A DNA stretch of 64,000 nucleotides from Dendrolimus kikuchii (lineage: Eukaryota; Arthropoda; Insecta; Lepidoptera; Lasiocampidae). The DNA is taken from positions 1,887,051 to 1,951,050 of the forward strand of contig CM034391.1 of the NCBI GenBank assembly GCA_019925095.2, written 5' to 3'. The notes under the pieces are model-generated. The model had not been told where the DNA came from, ran no database searches, and was given only the letters and a program-made list of their open reading frames with translations. Position numbers and translations under genes: made by a program. Below, in pieces: positions 1 to 10,795 of the stretch. Every line of letters starts with the position of its first letter. The stretch's first letter is position 1.

Positions 1-339
1 CGCGGAAACGCGGGACTCAGACCTTCAGATTGCGGCTGTCAGCCTTCACCCCAATGCCACCAGTGTGGCGCACTTGACACGGTGTTTCATACGCTAGTCG
101 AGTGCGCAGCCTGGGCACCACAGAGGTTTGAACTCGAGACAACAGTAGGTCCGATTGATTCGCTTGGCAGCCTGGTGCAAGCCATGCTGCAGAGCGATGA
201 TCATTACCGCTTCAGGGGCCTTCATGCATCAAGGGAGCAGAGGAGTCTTCACCCCTGTCGTCGAAGTGAGTTAGCTCTTTCAGGGGCTTTCTCAGGCACT
301 TATTGTGCTAGGATCGGCGTGGGCGTAACTAATTTCTAA
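1..339 (+). CDS. C-terminal fragment of a non-LTR retrotransposon (R1-like) reverse transcriptase ORF
   Basis: The frame is open from the first base of the window to a TAA at 337-339 (112 codons), so the gene begins outside the window. It carries a zinc-knuckle-like C-X2-C-X7-H-X4-C motif (CHQC, then H and C in FHTLVEC) at residues 19-35. Such a motif downstream of the reverse transcriptase domain is typical of R1-clade LINEs. No RT motif is inside the window, so the clade call rests on this motif and on the 3' UTR, which recurs in related copies near 38 kb and 21 kb. It is the tail of a mobile element, not a host gene. Confidence 0.7.
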   Translation, partial: RGNAGLRPSDCGCQPSPQCHQCGALDTVFHTLVECAAWAPQRFELETTVGPIDSLGSLVQAMLQSDDHYRFRGLHASREQRSLHPCRRSELALSGAFSGTYCARIGVGVTNF

Positions 340-550
340 GTCTTATGCCTTTCCTGCGATAAACGCGGGGCATCGGAGGAGGGTGGTTTTAGTGGGTATT
401 AGGCATTTTGGGCTCGAGTCTCCACACAAGCCGGTTGATTATTGTTTGGATTGCCCCTTCTGGGAATGCATCCATGATCGACTATGGTCCAATCCCTTGC
501 AAAGGACCGGGTATTGCGCGTAAATAGCATTTCCCCGCCTGAAAAAAAAA
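1..550 (+). mobile_element. 3' end of an R1-like LINE with 3' UTR and poly(A)
   Basis: After the ORF stop a roughly 200-bp 3' UTR runs to an A tract at 541-550. It contains the phrase GTTTTAGTGGGTA and a stretch ending GGACCGGGTATTGCGCGTAA. The same 3' UTR, diverged, is on the minus strand at 37881-38268 and on the plus strand in the 20.65-21.22 kb element, so this is a multi-copy family here. Confidence 0.75.
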
Positions 551-2640
551 ATTGTCTTCCATACAATGATATACTCTGTACAGCATTACACTCACTCTCA
601 ATAACGACAACAATTAAGTAATAAAAAGTACCTTTTAAGTTGCCAAAATTAGTATAAACTGCGCAGCTGTGTACATGCTTTTATCGCTTTATTATCCCAG
701 TCCGTAATATAACTCGACTGTCGGCATCATGCTTACCGAAATTTCTAAGAAATTCCGACATACCGAAATTCCAAAGTACTTCCCTTATCACCAAGATATA
801 TCAATATCGCAAGATATCAATAAAATGAATAAAAAATACAACAAAATTACTGGTGCAGCAAAAGACGTCAGAAAAAAATAAAAGACTTCTTTCCATTTAA
901 CGATAACTCTCTGTAACGTCATAAAATGCACAGTCCGTTGAGTGTCGTTATATAGATTTAACACTGTATTTTCGACATCAAATATTTCCCGCAGACAGAA
1001 ATCCTTGACCTATTAAAATCATTTCAATGTATTTTTAATAACAATGCAATGTCAATAAAAGTTCGAAATATTTAAAGTTATAAAGAACCATATTTAAAAC
1101 AATTAAATTTGTATACGCAAAGGTTTCTGATTTTGCTAACTAAATAGTTATGCTCGCGACATCATACGACATCTACAAATATTTATATCTTGCTATTGAA
1201 ATAGAACATACCTACACACAAATTAAGATAACATTCTAAAAAGAAACGTAATTACAAAATAATGCGCATGTATCAACCTCTACGGAAACCTCGTTTCTGC
1301 AATGACCGAGATCAAATCTAGATGCATTCGATCAATTTTGCAAATATTTCTTTATACATTTGGACTTTTCTGTTTCAGAAGATAGAATTAAGAATAGCAC
1401 GATTACCTTCAAATGAGCATCAGCAGTGAAATTAAAATAGCATGCAAATATTAGAAAACACGTGAGAGCCGCGGACACGTTTTTTATAGATGAAATCTTG
1501 CGAGGCCCCCCTCCCACCGTCCTGCCAACTGAGGTTAGCAACTATACCCGCGAATTCGGTGCGCGCCTCATATCTAGGCCAGCGCACCCTTGACCCACTG
1601 ACTCACTGCCAGTGAGCGCCATTGTTTTTCAACAATCAATAAATAATACACCGAGCAAAAAAAACTCTTTATGCGCACATTTGCGCAACTGCGACTCATC
1701 GTGCCGCCATGTTGTGTGCATTTTCGCGCGCTGTCAAAAATGACGCTTGCACTTTTTTTTAATTAGGTCGACAAAAGCATGACGATACAAATTAATCACA
1801 AAGTATTTCTTTGCATTACTTTGTCAGTTTTAACATACTTTTTGTTTGAATAATTTTCTTTAATAATTGCACTTATTTGTTTTATGGCGCAGTAACCTAG
1901 TCTTTTCGCATATTTATGAAAAAAAGCTTACAGATAAATAATATAGGTATTGAAATAAAGTTTTAACATTTAAATATCAAAGAAACGAAGGTCGGTAAAC
2001 ATCATTATTTATTTATTAGGTAACTTGACTAAACTTAACGCGCCCATTTAGTTTCGCGTTTGACCTACATAGATAGGCAAATGGCAAATATAACTTTGGC
2101 ACAATTTTATGCCCTACAACTGTTTTGGAAGTCTCAAAAGAATAGCAATAATAGTTTTCTCAGAAATAAATTTCATGCAATTTTATTAAAACCTAAGATT
2201 TTTAAACGCGTTCCTCATATTGTTTTTTTTTTTTTAAGAACGATGATCACGTATCTGTGCAAAATTTTGCATAAAATGTAATTCTTATAAATTAGGCATG
2301 CATCTTCCTCAATTTACAGACACTTAAAGGTCTTAAACGCTCAAGGTCTAGCGATTCTATGCCACGGTCAGCTTGACCCATTTTCGCAAATCCGGCCTAT
2401 TTGGTTGATTATAGCGTACTTTTTGCACTGTTAATCATGTCAAATGGGTTTTATTTTTTAAAATCAATGCCAATCGCACTGGAGCTATAGCCATAAAAAA
2501 TGTCTAACCATTTTATGTTTTTGGCAGTTTATCATGCATACTACGTAATACCATCAAAATCTTCAATGTTAAAAATTGTTGTAATCTATATGTTTGTAAT
2601 GGCAATACATTCTAGGTGCTTGCGTATTCGACATTCTTAT
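551..2640. other. AT-rich intergenic stretch, nothing recognised
   Basis: The ORFs here are short and show no domain or motif. A GC-richer patch near 1495-1620 has no coding signal that I can defend. I see no RNA gene and no clear repeat structure. Confidence 0.5.
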
Positions 2641-2648
2641 TACCTACT

Positions 2649-2975
2649 AGCGGTTCCGGCAGACGTTGTCCTGCCCTGAAAAAATAAAAATCTAGAACCC
2701 AATTCCAGCGCCACCTACCGGATCTAATTGCGAATCTAAACCATTCCGAGACCCACTCAAACACTAATTCTTTTACACATTGGGTTACATTATTGAAGTA
2801 AGTTTTACAAGGGATCCCTAATTTTTTCTACTGAAAATTTTTTCCTATATTAGTCTGGGAGAATGAAGCATTCTAATGGTGAAAGTATTTTTGAAATCGG
2901 TCCAGTAGTTTTTGAGTTTATTCGTTACAAACATACAAAAATACAAATCTTTCCTCTTTATAATGTTAGTATACA
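2649..2975. repeat. Copy of the GACGTTGTCCTGCC-type interspersed repeat
   Basis: It begins CTAGCGGTTCCGGCAGACG, continues through a GCGCCACCTACCGG block, then a block resembling AATCGGTCCAGTAGTTTTTG, and ends in AT-rich sequence. The same order of blocks recurs at 5041, 7704, 25240, 30335, 37335, 38745 and 55215. It behaves like a LINE 3' tail or a short element derived from one (RTE-type in my judgement). Confidence 0.6.
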
Positions 2976-3182
2976 TGATTTAAATTGAACATCAGATTTA
3001 GTTTGTCAAAAATTTTTAGACTATTTACAAAATATTACATTAATGGTGGAAGTAGATAATAAGGACAAGATGTTGCGCAGGTCCCAAATTGGAAATACGT
3101 GAAAATTATAATAATTTTAACATCTTCTATCCTACAATTATATGATTTTGATACATAGTGTTACGTTTCTTAATGCATTAGT

Positions 3183-3310
3183 TCAGCAGACAGGCAGACG
3201 GCTCACCTCATGGTAAGTGGTTACCGCCGGCTGTGCATCTTGGCAACACTACGGGCGCTGACAACGTGTTGCCGGCCTCGAAGAAATTTTATAATGCCCT
3301 TCTTAAATGT
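3183..3310 (-). repeat. Diverged fragment of the ~330-bp A-tailed repeat family
   Basis: It contains CAGCAGACAGGCAGACGGC, a GTGGTTACCGCC block and GCAACACTACGGGCGCTGAC, all diverged from the family. It belongs to the same divergent branch as 29000-29150, which also ends in TCTAAGAAAT-like sequence. Confidence 0.5.
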
Positions 3311-3851
3311 CGTTGCGCAGAGCAGAAGGAAAACATCGGTGTGAAGTTTCCTCCAAGTCGTTATTGTGTGCGGAATAAACGTTCTAGGAAACCGTTGCGT
3401 AGTTCAGCATGGTAGCTCAAGGTAACGGCTAACCCCCACACATACAGTATTATTGGTAATAATTTACTTACACGTATTGTAATATTATAAAATTCCAAAA
3501 ATGGCGTGTTTGTACATTGAAGCTATTACAAAAAAAACAACTGGATTACACTATATAAACGATGAAGAACAACATGCATTTTTATTTCTTGACGGTTCGT
3601 CTGTTTGTTCGGGATTCAGCTAAAAACTTCAGGGCCAAATTCGATGTGATTTTTGCTGATCGACAGAAATTTCTTAAGCTTAAAATCTGTACTACATTTT
3701 ATCCTGGGAATCACGCGGAACTTCTTCTGGAAATTATTTATAATGGCCAGATAAAAAAAATCGAATCGCAATGTGATTTTTCACTAATCGATAGCCAATT
3801 GATTTAGACTAGAAAATTTCAAAACCGTTTTTATCAATAGATTTCCTTGTT

Positions 3852-4218
3852 CCGTAATGCCGAAGTAAGAAAGAAAGTTGGTCTGAAAGAGAGTGTCGGG
3901 GTGAAGGTAAGGAAAGGAATGCTCAGGTGGTTCGGGCATGTGGAAAGAATGCATGATGAAAGAATAACTAAACAGATATACAATGCAAAAGTGGATAGAT
4001 GCAAAAGTCGTGGAAGGCCACGACACACCTTCCATGATCAAATTGATCGTGTACTAGCAGAAGGTGATGTCAAGAGCCTTAAGAACAGACGAGCTTGCAT
4101 GACAAGAGTTATGAATGTCAAAGAGGCAAGTGAGGTGTGTAAGAATAAGCCTAAATGGCACTGTTGTTCGTGCCTACCCCGCAAGGGAACTGGCGTGAAG
4201 TTATGTATGTATGTATGT
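3852..4218 (+). mobile_element. 5'-truncated RTE-like LINE, TATG-tailed, with target-site duplication
   Basis: Encodes the last ~120 codons of a LINE reverse-transcriptase ORF; GMLRWFGHVERM and GRPRHTFHDQIDRVL are readable. A small indel near 4160 throws the final residues out of frame. The 3' end is a (TATG)n tail. The copy is flanked by an exact 11-bp duplication, ATTTCCTTGTT at 3841-3851 and 4219-4229, so it is a complete retrotransposition event truncated at its 5' end. Confidence 0.85.
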
Positions 4219-4390
4219 ATTTCCTTGTTACTTAGGCAAATATTTATATAATAAAATAAATAAAATACTATCTTTCGATTCGTTAAATAATCATGAATTT
4301 AAATTTAAAGTTTATAGTTGGCTGCAAACACAAGATTACAATGAAACTGAGAATCTACTAAAAATGGTGATTTGAGAAATAATTAGTTAA

Positions 4391-4550
<160 letters not shown>

Positions 4551-5040
4551 ATACACATTGTATTAATGTTAAAAAATAATAATAATTGAGCATTGGAAGA
4601 GCAACGACACCTATTATAATACAGGTTTTTACCTAGTTTTAGGTGTCGAAGCCCTCATATTAAATTACATTTAGATCAAACTTTATTGTCTTTTATATTG
4701 TTACTTTTACTTTTATATATGTTTTACTGAATAAATTATTCAAAATCAAATTTTATGTAATGAAATGTGTGGTATATTTTATCCCTAGAATCCCGGGAGC
4801 GGTTTATAGTTGTTCCTGTGCATAGAAATTAGTCTATGAGCTGTTTCGGCGCACGATTTATCTGCAGAGTTACACATTGGTCCAGCCGGGATGAAACCAT
4901 TACGCTCGCCCCGGTGTGTACGCGCAATATCAACATTTGTCTATGAGGAACATTCGTAGTCTACGGCCAACCGCCAAATTCGAATCTATTACTGAACGAA
5001 AAACGAATGTTTGTACGCGCAACCACGTTTTTATTATAAA

Positions 5041-5245
5041 ACTAGCGGCCCCGACAGACGTTGTCCTGCTGTGAACAAATAAAAATTTAGGACCCGATCT
5101 CAGTGCCGCCTACCGGTTCCAACGGGATAAAAAGTATCCTACGTCCGTCTCCTGGTTCTAAGCTATTTTCAGCCAAATCGGTACAACCGTTCTTGAGTTA
5201 TAAATAGTGTAACTAAAACGACTTTCTTTTATATATATAGATTAT
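5041..5245. repeat. Copy of the GACGTTGTCCTGCC-type interspersed repeat
   Basis: Starts ACTAGCGGCCCCGACAGACG, has CAGTGCCGCCTACCGGTTCC, then CAGCCAAATCGGTACAACCG, and ends in TATATATATAG. It is close in sequence to the inverted copy at 55215-55512. Confidence 0.65.
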
Positions 5246-5299
5246 TAATTGAATACTTCCTACGCTACAAGATGTTATTTGAATTTGTAACTTTTATCC

Positions 5300-5596
5300 G
5301 TGCAGGAACGGTGAAAGAATACAATTTCCTGCGGCCGGGCGGCCTGTCGTAAGAGGCGAAAAAACAACCAACAGCCAGGTGGGAGGGTATTTGCCCGTCT
5401 GGAAAGCTACCACCCCTGGTCTAAAGTATGTCGCCATAACAACCTTGAGTTGCGTTTCGGCATTAGTGACCAGGTTCCAGTCTCCCTTAAGACAGCAGCA
5501 GCTCATTTGTAGCACTTTTGGTGTTGCAAATGTCCATAGGCGATGATAACTGCTTACCATCATGTCTGCCTGTCTGCTGAACTCCTGCAATTAAAG
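5300..5596 (+). repeat. Near full-length copy of the ~330-bp A-tailed repeat
   Basis: The sense strand runs from GTGCAGGAACGG through CCTGCGGCCGGGCGGCCTG, GGTGGGAGGGTATTTGCCCG and TGACCAGGTTCCAGTCTCCC to TGCTGAACTCCTGCAATTAA. This is the long form of the family, about 300 bp. It has no coding capacity that persists between copies. Confidence 0.8.
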
Positions 5597-6014
5597 AAAA
5601 CTAATTCATAGTACTTAATAATATACCTGTAGCATTTCTAAGAGTACTAGGAGATAAAACCTTGGTGAGGGTATTTTTTCACAGGCAAAACAAACCAACA
5701 TTATTGAATCTCGTTATCTACGTATTATTATTTTTCAAAGTACTTGGAATAGAACAATGAAATAAAACCGTGACCTTCTTATATGTACAATTAGGTATTT
5801 TTAACTTAAACAATTAGTTGCTCGCACAAGGATTTTAATTTGTACGCGTCCATTACTTTTATATTTTGTACTACAAGTCGATTATCACGAGTAAATAAAT
5901 ATAATTTAAGTCTGTTATTTAATAGTAGTAGTCTAAATTATATTGATCAATATTAAGTACAGTTTTGTTAATATATTTGGATTAATGTATTTAGTTTTGT
6001 AGATTCATCAAGAG

Positions 6015-6590
6015 ATGGCGCTACCGTCGTTCTACATCGCAGTATGGTTGTTTTATCGTGCATATACTTGTATTATTGAATTTACTGCATGTTGTATTGC
6101 TTACGGCGGCGTCTCAGGCGCCGCCAATCAAGATCTCTACACGTCCCTGCGAGGAACGTTAGGAGACATAGCGCCCCCCCCCCCCCCCCCCCACAGGATA
6201 GACTAGGCGTGTTTCTGGGAAGTTTCTTTCGCCGTTTCTTCTCTCCCATCCATAACACGTTGCGAAACGGCAGTAAGATAGCGTAGGCCGCCGCGAACCG
6301 CCGATCCTGACCCGCCGGGATCCTTCCCCTCGGGCTTTATATTACCCGTCGCCCGTTCTGAATTAGTGCTTTGTGTCGCCCTATGGTGGGCATCATTAAA
6401 TTCATCCCCATCTCATGGCAACAGTCCAGCCGAGGTAAAACTCCTTAGGGAGCTCCCTCGAGCAAGTTGGCCCCCCCCCCGGGCTCGAGCGCCTTCGCGA
6501 GGCGAGACGCGAGGCCCCAAAAACCCCGGTAAAGTTGTAAGGTCTTCGGACCAACAACATAAAGTCGTCCAATAAAAATAAAAAAAATGT
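6015..6590 (+). other. GC-rich insert ending in an A-rich tail, probably a LINE 3' UTR or retrocopy
   Basis: A GC-rich island in an AT-rich setting, with C tracts near 6175-6192 and 6471-6480, ending AATAAAAATAAAAAAAATG. Composition and tail suggest a retroposed 3' end. The open frames differ from one another and carry no motif, so I do not call a protein. Confidence 0.4.
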
Positions 6591-7369
6591 TGTATTGTAC
6601 GTTTATTTAATTGTTTATTATTGATTTATTAAATTTTATTTATGCTAGTATAATGTATTCTCATTTGTACTGTAATTCTAAATGTTTTTCTTACTTTCAA
6701 TTCATTCAAATTCAATAACTAAACCCACTACAAATATAAAAAATATTAATATAATAAACAAATTTTAAAATCACTCTCATCTTTTTACAATCTGGGCCCG
6801 AGAATATAAGAAAGCATCTCCTTCTCCCTCTTCATTCTACTAATTAAGGTAAGGTACAGAATAGTAATAAAAAAGAATATATAGGCACCGACCAAAAGTG
6901 ATACTTACCAGAAGGGCTTGAAAGCGTTATCAATTACCTTTAAAAATATAGGCAATTACCGGTATTTTCTAAAAAAAATACTGTCATATCGGTATATTTT
7001 TTACCGTTACTTGGTAACTTTTATGATTTTAACGTTAAAAATCGTATGTATAACGTTATACGTATCGGTAAATTTTACGCAATTTCAAGCGACGTTTCTA
7101 TTTTTAAAAATTGGCTTTATTACGACTGCATGTTACCGAAACAATCGACAACTTTCGACGAGTCTTTGCGAGTGAAAGAGAGCGACGATTGTAACAAAAC
7201 TTAATTATAATGGTAAAATTACATTTGTCAATCTCATTTCGCCGGAATGCTCACCTTCTTCATTTAATGTATAGCGTATTATTTATTCCCTCTACCCTCC
7301 CTATCTTAAGGAAAGTTTCTAATTCCTCCATACTTCTCACACCCGTAATTTGCGCTCCTCTGATAATCT

Positions 7370-7520
7370 TACTTTAAAAATGCCTGGACACGCTTGTACA
7401 TTCTACACTTATTCCTTCGCCATGCAGGCTGGTCGACTGTGGAACTCATTGCCCGAAAACATACGACAGGCAAAATAACTCCCCACCTTCAAGAGATTGG
7501 TAAGAGAATATTATGTCTCA
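7370..7520 (+). pseudogene. Jockey/CR1-like LINE reverse transcriptase C-terminus, broken
   Basis: Translation on + gives GRLWNSLPENIRQAK, an in-frame TAA, then LPTFKRLVREYY. This matches the conserved W-N-x-L-P ... F-K-x2-L end of Jockey/CR1-type LINE polymerases. One stop codon lies between the two halves, and nothing upstream extends it. Confidence 0.6.
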
Positions 7521-7703
7521 CTTTAATTAATATTTCATATCAAATTGTATGTATTTTAATTTGTTGATATATTTAATAATATTGTATATACTATATTAAT
7601 ATATATAATATTGATATATTGTGTTATTGCTATTATTAATATTCTACGGCTAGTGATGTTGCTATACACATATTATTAATGTATATATTTGGATAAATAT
7701 AAT

Positions 7704-7915
7704 ACTAGCTGTCCCGGCAGACGTTCTGCCCTAAAGAAATAAAATTTCGAACCCGATTCCAACGCCACCTACCGGGTCCAAATGTAAGCTATCCTATCTT
7801 TCAATTCGGATCAAACTGCACACGTTGTGCAAATTTGATTAAAATCGGTCAAGTAGTTTAGGAGTCCATCGCGGACATACAACGTGACACATAATTTATA
7901 TATATATTAAGATTA
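7704..7915. repeat. Copy of the GACGTT(GT)CTGCC-type repeat
   Basis: Begins CTAGCTGTCCCGGCAGACG and ends with ACAACGTGACACATAATTTA plus a TA-rich tail. It is an inverted near-match of 37335-37545, so the two belong to one sub-branch. Confidence 0.65.
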
Positions 7916-8009
7916 ATATGTGTTATTATCTAATTTCTTTTTATTTTTCTTAATTATATGTATTGTGTAATATCTATGTATAATATTAATTACATGTATT
8001 TGAGGAGTT

Positions 8010-8265
8010 GTTGGCGGGAACTGTAAAGGGACGTTGTGCTGTGCAGTTTTATTTTCTAAAAATGTGTAAAATTACTCTAAAATAATTGTAGGATATTGAT
8101 AGTTTTTGAGTAGTAATTATGTTTTTGCGAGAAATGTGAACTATATAGCCAAATGTGGGCTTTCAAGTTTTCACAAGAACTCCGTTGAATGACGTCGATT
8201 GTAGCTTACAATACAACGGCGTCTGGCTTAAAGGCCTAGTTGCCAAGCCTTAAACTTAAAAAAAA
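8010..8265 (+). repeat. GGCGGGAACTG-type interspersed repeat, A-tailed
   Basis: Begins TTGGCGGGAACTG, passes TGCAGTTTTATTTTCTAAAA and TTCACAAGAACTCCGTTGAA, and ends GGCCTAGTTGCCAAGCC followed by an A tract. Related copies are at 11690-11912, 40515-40825, 49078-49340, 50305-50615 and the right edge of the window. The A tract suggests a SINE or LINE tail. Confidence 0.7.
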
Positions 8266-9179
8266 AACATGTATTTGATTTGCACACCACCGTCATACAC
8301 TCTTGATTCCTATCACACAATTCACAGCCCTGGTTGTCTGGAAGAGATCGCTCTAAAGCGATAAGGCCGCCTTGACCCAAAATGACTGTAAATTATTTAT
8401 TTATTATTTATCTATATTTTTACTGGTAAAATGGTTAGAAATAACGGTAAGTTTTATAACGAAGTTTATTTTTTACCGTTATATAATTTACCGTTAATTA
8501 CCGTAAATATAGATTCATATTTTTACCGGTATTTCAAGCCCTGCTTACCAGAGTGTGTTTACCTTGATCAAGCGTAAACGATAACCTAAATATTCCACTA
8601 GACGCTGTTCTGACCAGTCGTCTGTACCATGGGAAAAAACCAAACACCAATATTTCATAGGTCGAACTTTGAACGTGACAGCGTAATACGAAGCAGTTAC
8701 AAACGCCTGTTAGGAATAAATTAAATAAATACATAATATATATGATAAGAGGGCTTGGCAGACGTGGCCGCCAACTGAGGTCAGCTGTTCAAATTAAATC
8801 AGATCCTTTGGCCTTGAAGATGACGCGAGAGACTACAATGGTATACCATGTTTGATAAATATATTAGTTTAAGACCCCCACTTCTCACTCTCAAATCACA
8901 AGAGAAGAATATACGCAATGACCACCATCTACTGAAAAACGCAGCTTTAGAAACTTTTTTTTTAAATTAAAATTTCAGCCTTTCGGCCATTCTTCAGTAG
9001 CCATGGTCGCTGAAGAAAAATTCCATTTTACTTCCCACTAATTTTAATGTCATATAAAATCATTAGAGCCAAGCATGTTGCTGAAGAATCTCTTGCACCG
9101 CTTTTTCGGTGGTAAATTAAATTAGGCATCCGTAGAGTAAATAATAACCATAAACAAAAATTATAATCTTTAAAATGAA

Positions 9180-9290
9180 CAAGTTTTATTGTAGGCTAAA
9201 TAATAACTTTAATATCAATCGTTGACACTTGCCAACAGAACTGTCTTCCGTGATCATAGATACTGAAATGGCCGAATCGTAAAAATAAAA
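9180..9290 (-). repeat. Diverged copy of the CAGTGGCTGTGATCACGG repeat
   Basis: In reverse complement it reads ATGATCACGGAAGACAG, then CAAGTGTCAACGATTG and TATTTAGCCTAC, in the same order as the plus-strand copy at 22660-22805. A shorter piece is at 18040-18090. Confidence 0.5.
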
Positions 9291-9865
9291 TAACTTGCTT
9301 AAAACATCATAGGCTATGTTGACAAAATGCGTACGTCGTAACTAAAGCAACTTGATACTTGCACGATGTTTGATGTCTTACTAAAAATTACTAGTAAGTA
9401 TCGAAATTACTCTTGACTTAACATTGGAGTTGCGAGAGTTGAGACAAATTTGCGAAAGTGGCGCCCCTATTATTTAAGTATAAAACAAAAGAAACATTTT
9501 CATGTATCGATTTTTAATTAATATTAAATTATTATACGCTCATTAAAACAAGCATTTAAGGATTCATTTAAACAATGAGAAGGTAAACGCTGTTTATTTT
9601 ATCCACGACCTTACACGTCTTTTTTATTCAATTATAATTATCTATAAGTACATCAGGCATAATACGAATGTATAAGATGTTTATTAATTTACTAAGATTC
9701 AAGGGCGTTAATAAATCCCCCCCCCCCCCCCTACATGCTACAGGGGCCCCGAAAGTGTGTAACCAAAAATTTCTAAAGTGTTATCCACAATCTTTTATAG
9801 ATTAATAATATTTTTTAGAATAACTACTGTGCCAACAGGAACGGTATTGAGACTCGTCGTTAATA

Positions 9866-10090
9866 GACAGGCAGACGGCCCACCTGATGGAAAGCGGTTC
9901 CCAACGCCAATGGACATTTGCAACATCAAAGGTACTACATATGCGTTGATGCTCTCTTAAAGGAGACTCGGATTTGGCCACTAATGCCGGAACACAACTC
10001 AAGGTTGTTATGGTGGTATGCGACCAAGCGTGGCAGCTATCCAGATGGATGAATACCCTACCACCTGGCATGGCATGGTGTGGCAAATGT
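9866..10090 (-). repeat. Short-form copy of the ~330-bp A-tailed repeat
   Basis: The + strand reads ACAGGCAGACGGCCCACCTG through CCACCTGGC. It stops at the CCAGGTGG boundary shared with five other copies and lacks the GC-rich head of the long form. Confidence 0.7.
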
Positions 10091-10795
10091 AGAGACACTG
10101 AAAACGTCTTCATGATTTGATAAATAAGTTTGCCGAAAAAAGGCGAGAAAAGTGTATTGACTTGAATTGTTTGTTTAACTTGCTCTTTAAGTGGAAGTAA
10201 TGACTTAATTTTAATTAAATTCGAGCATTTTTTATTTTTCTAAAAATCTTTACCCTTTCTTTGGGCCCCCAACACACTTTGATGCTCGTCGAAAACAAGC
10301 TATGCCACTGCTAGGATTATAAAGATACTAGTGTTTCCTTGCGACTTATATATATAATTATGCATTTTTATTATTGTTTATTTTGGTGAGGAATAAAGTA
10401 CTATCTAAAATATTATCGTCTTGAGTGTTAAAAAAAAACTATAAGTAATAACAACGCCATCTAGTAGTAGATAGCATAACGAATTGCATCCAAATATTTT
10501 GCATATTATAAAAACCCTGAAACTAGTTGTTTGCTCATGGAAGAATAGTATTCTTTTTCCATGGCAATTCAATTGTCTAAATCATTAATTTATATCAGAC
10601 TAAAATGTACTTAAAAGAAGTAATTTAAGAAGCAAGAACTAACTCTATGAAAGTTGATTGATGTAACAGTTTGTATCTATGATACGATAATATTGATAAA
10701 ACATTTCATTCCAAACAAGAATTTGTTCATTTTATTCTGTACAATTTTGTAACAATCAAAGCGTTAAAAATAAAATTCGCTTTTATTATACGGTC
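10091..10795. other. AT-rich region upstream of the ARL16-like gene
   Basis: No coding signal, and no TATA or Inr arrangement that I would defend. Any ARL16 promoter and 5' UTR would lie here. Confidence 0.4.

Noticed and set aside
6015..6575. Small proteins of 63-69 aa in the GC-rich island
   Set aside because: Proline/arginine-rich because of C tracts; overlapping frames, no motif, and an A-rich tail suggesting a retroposed non-coding end.
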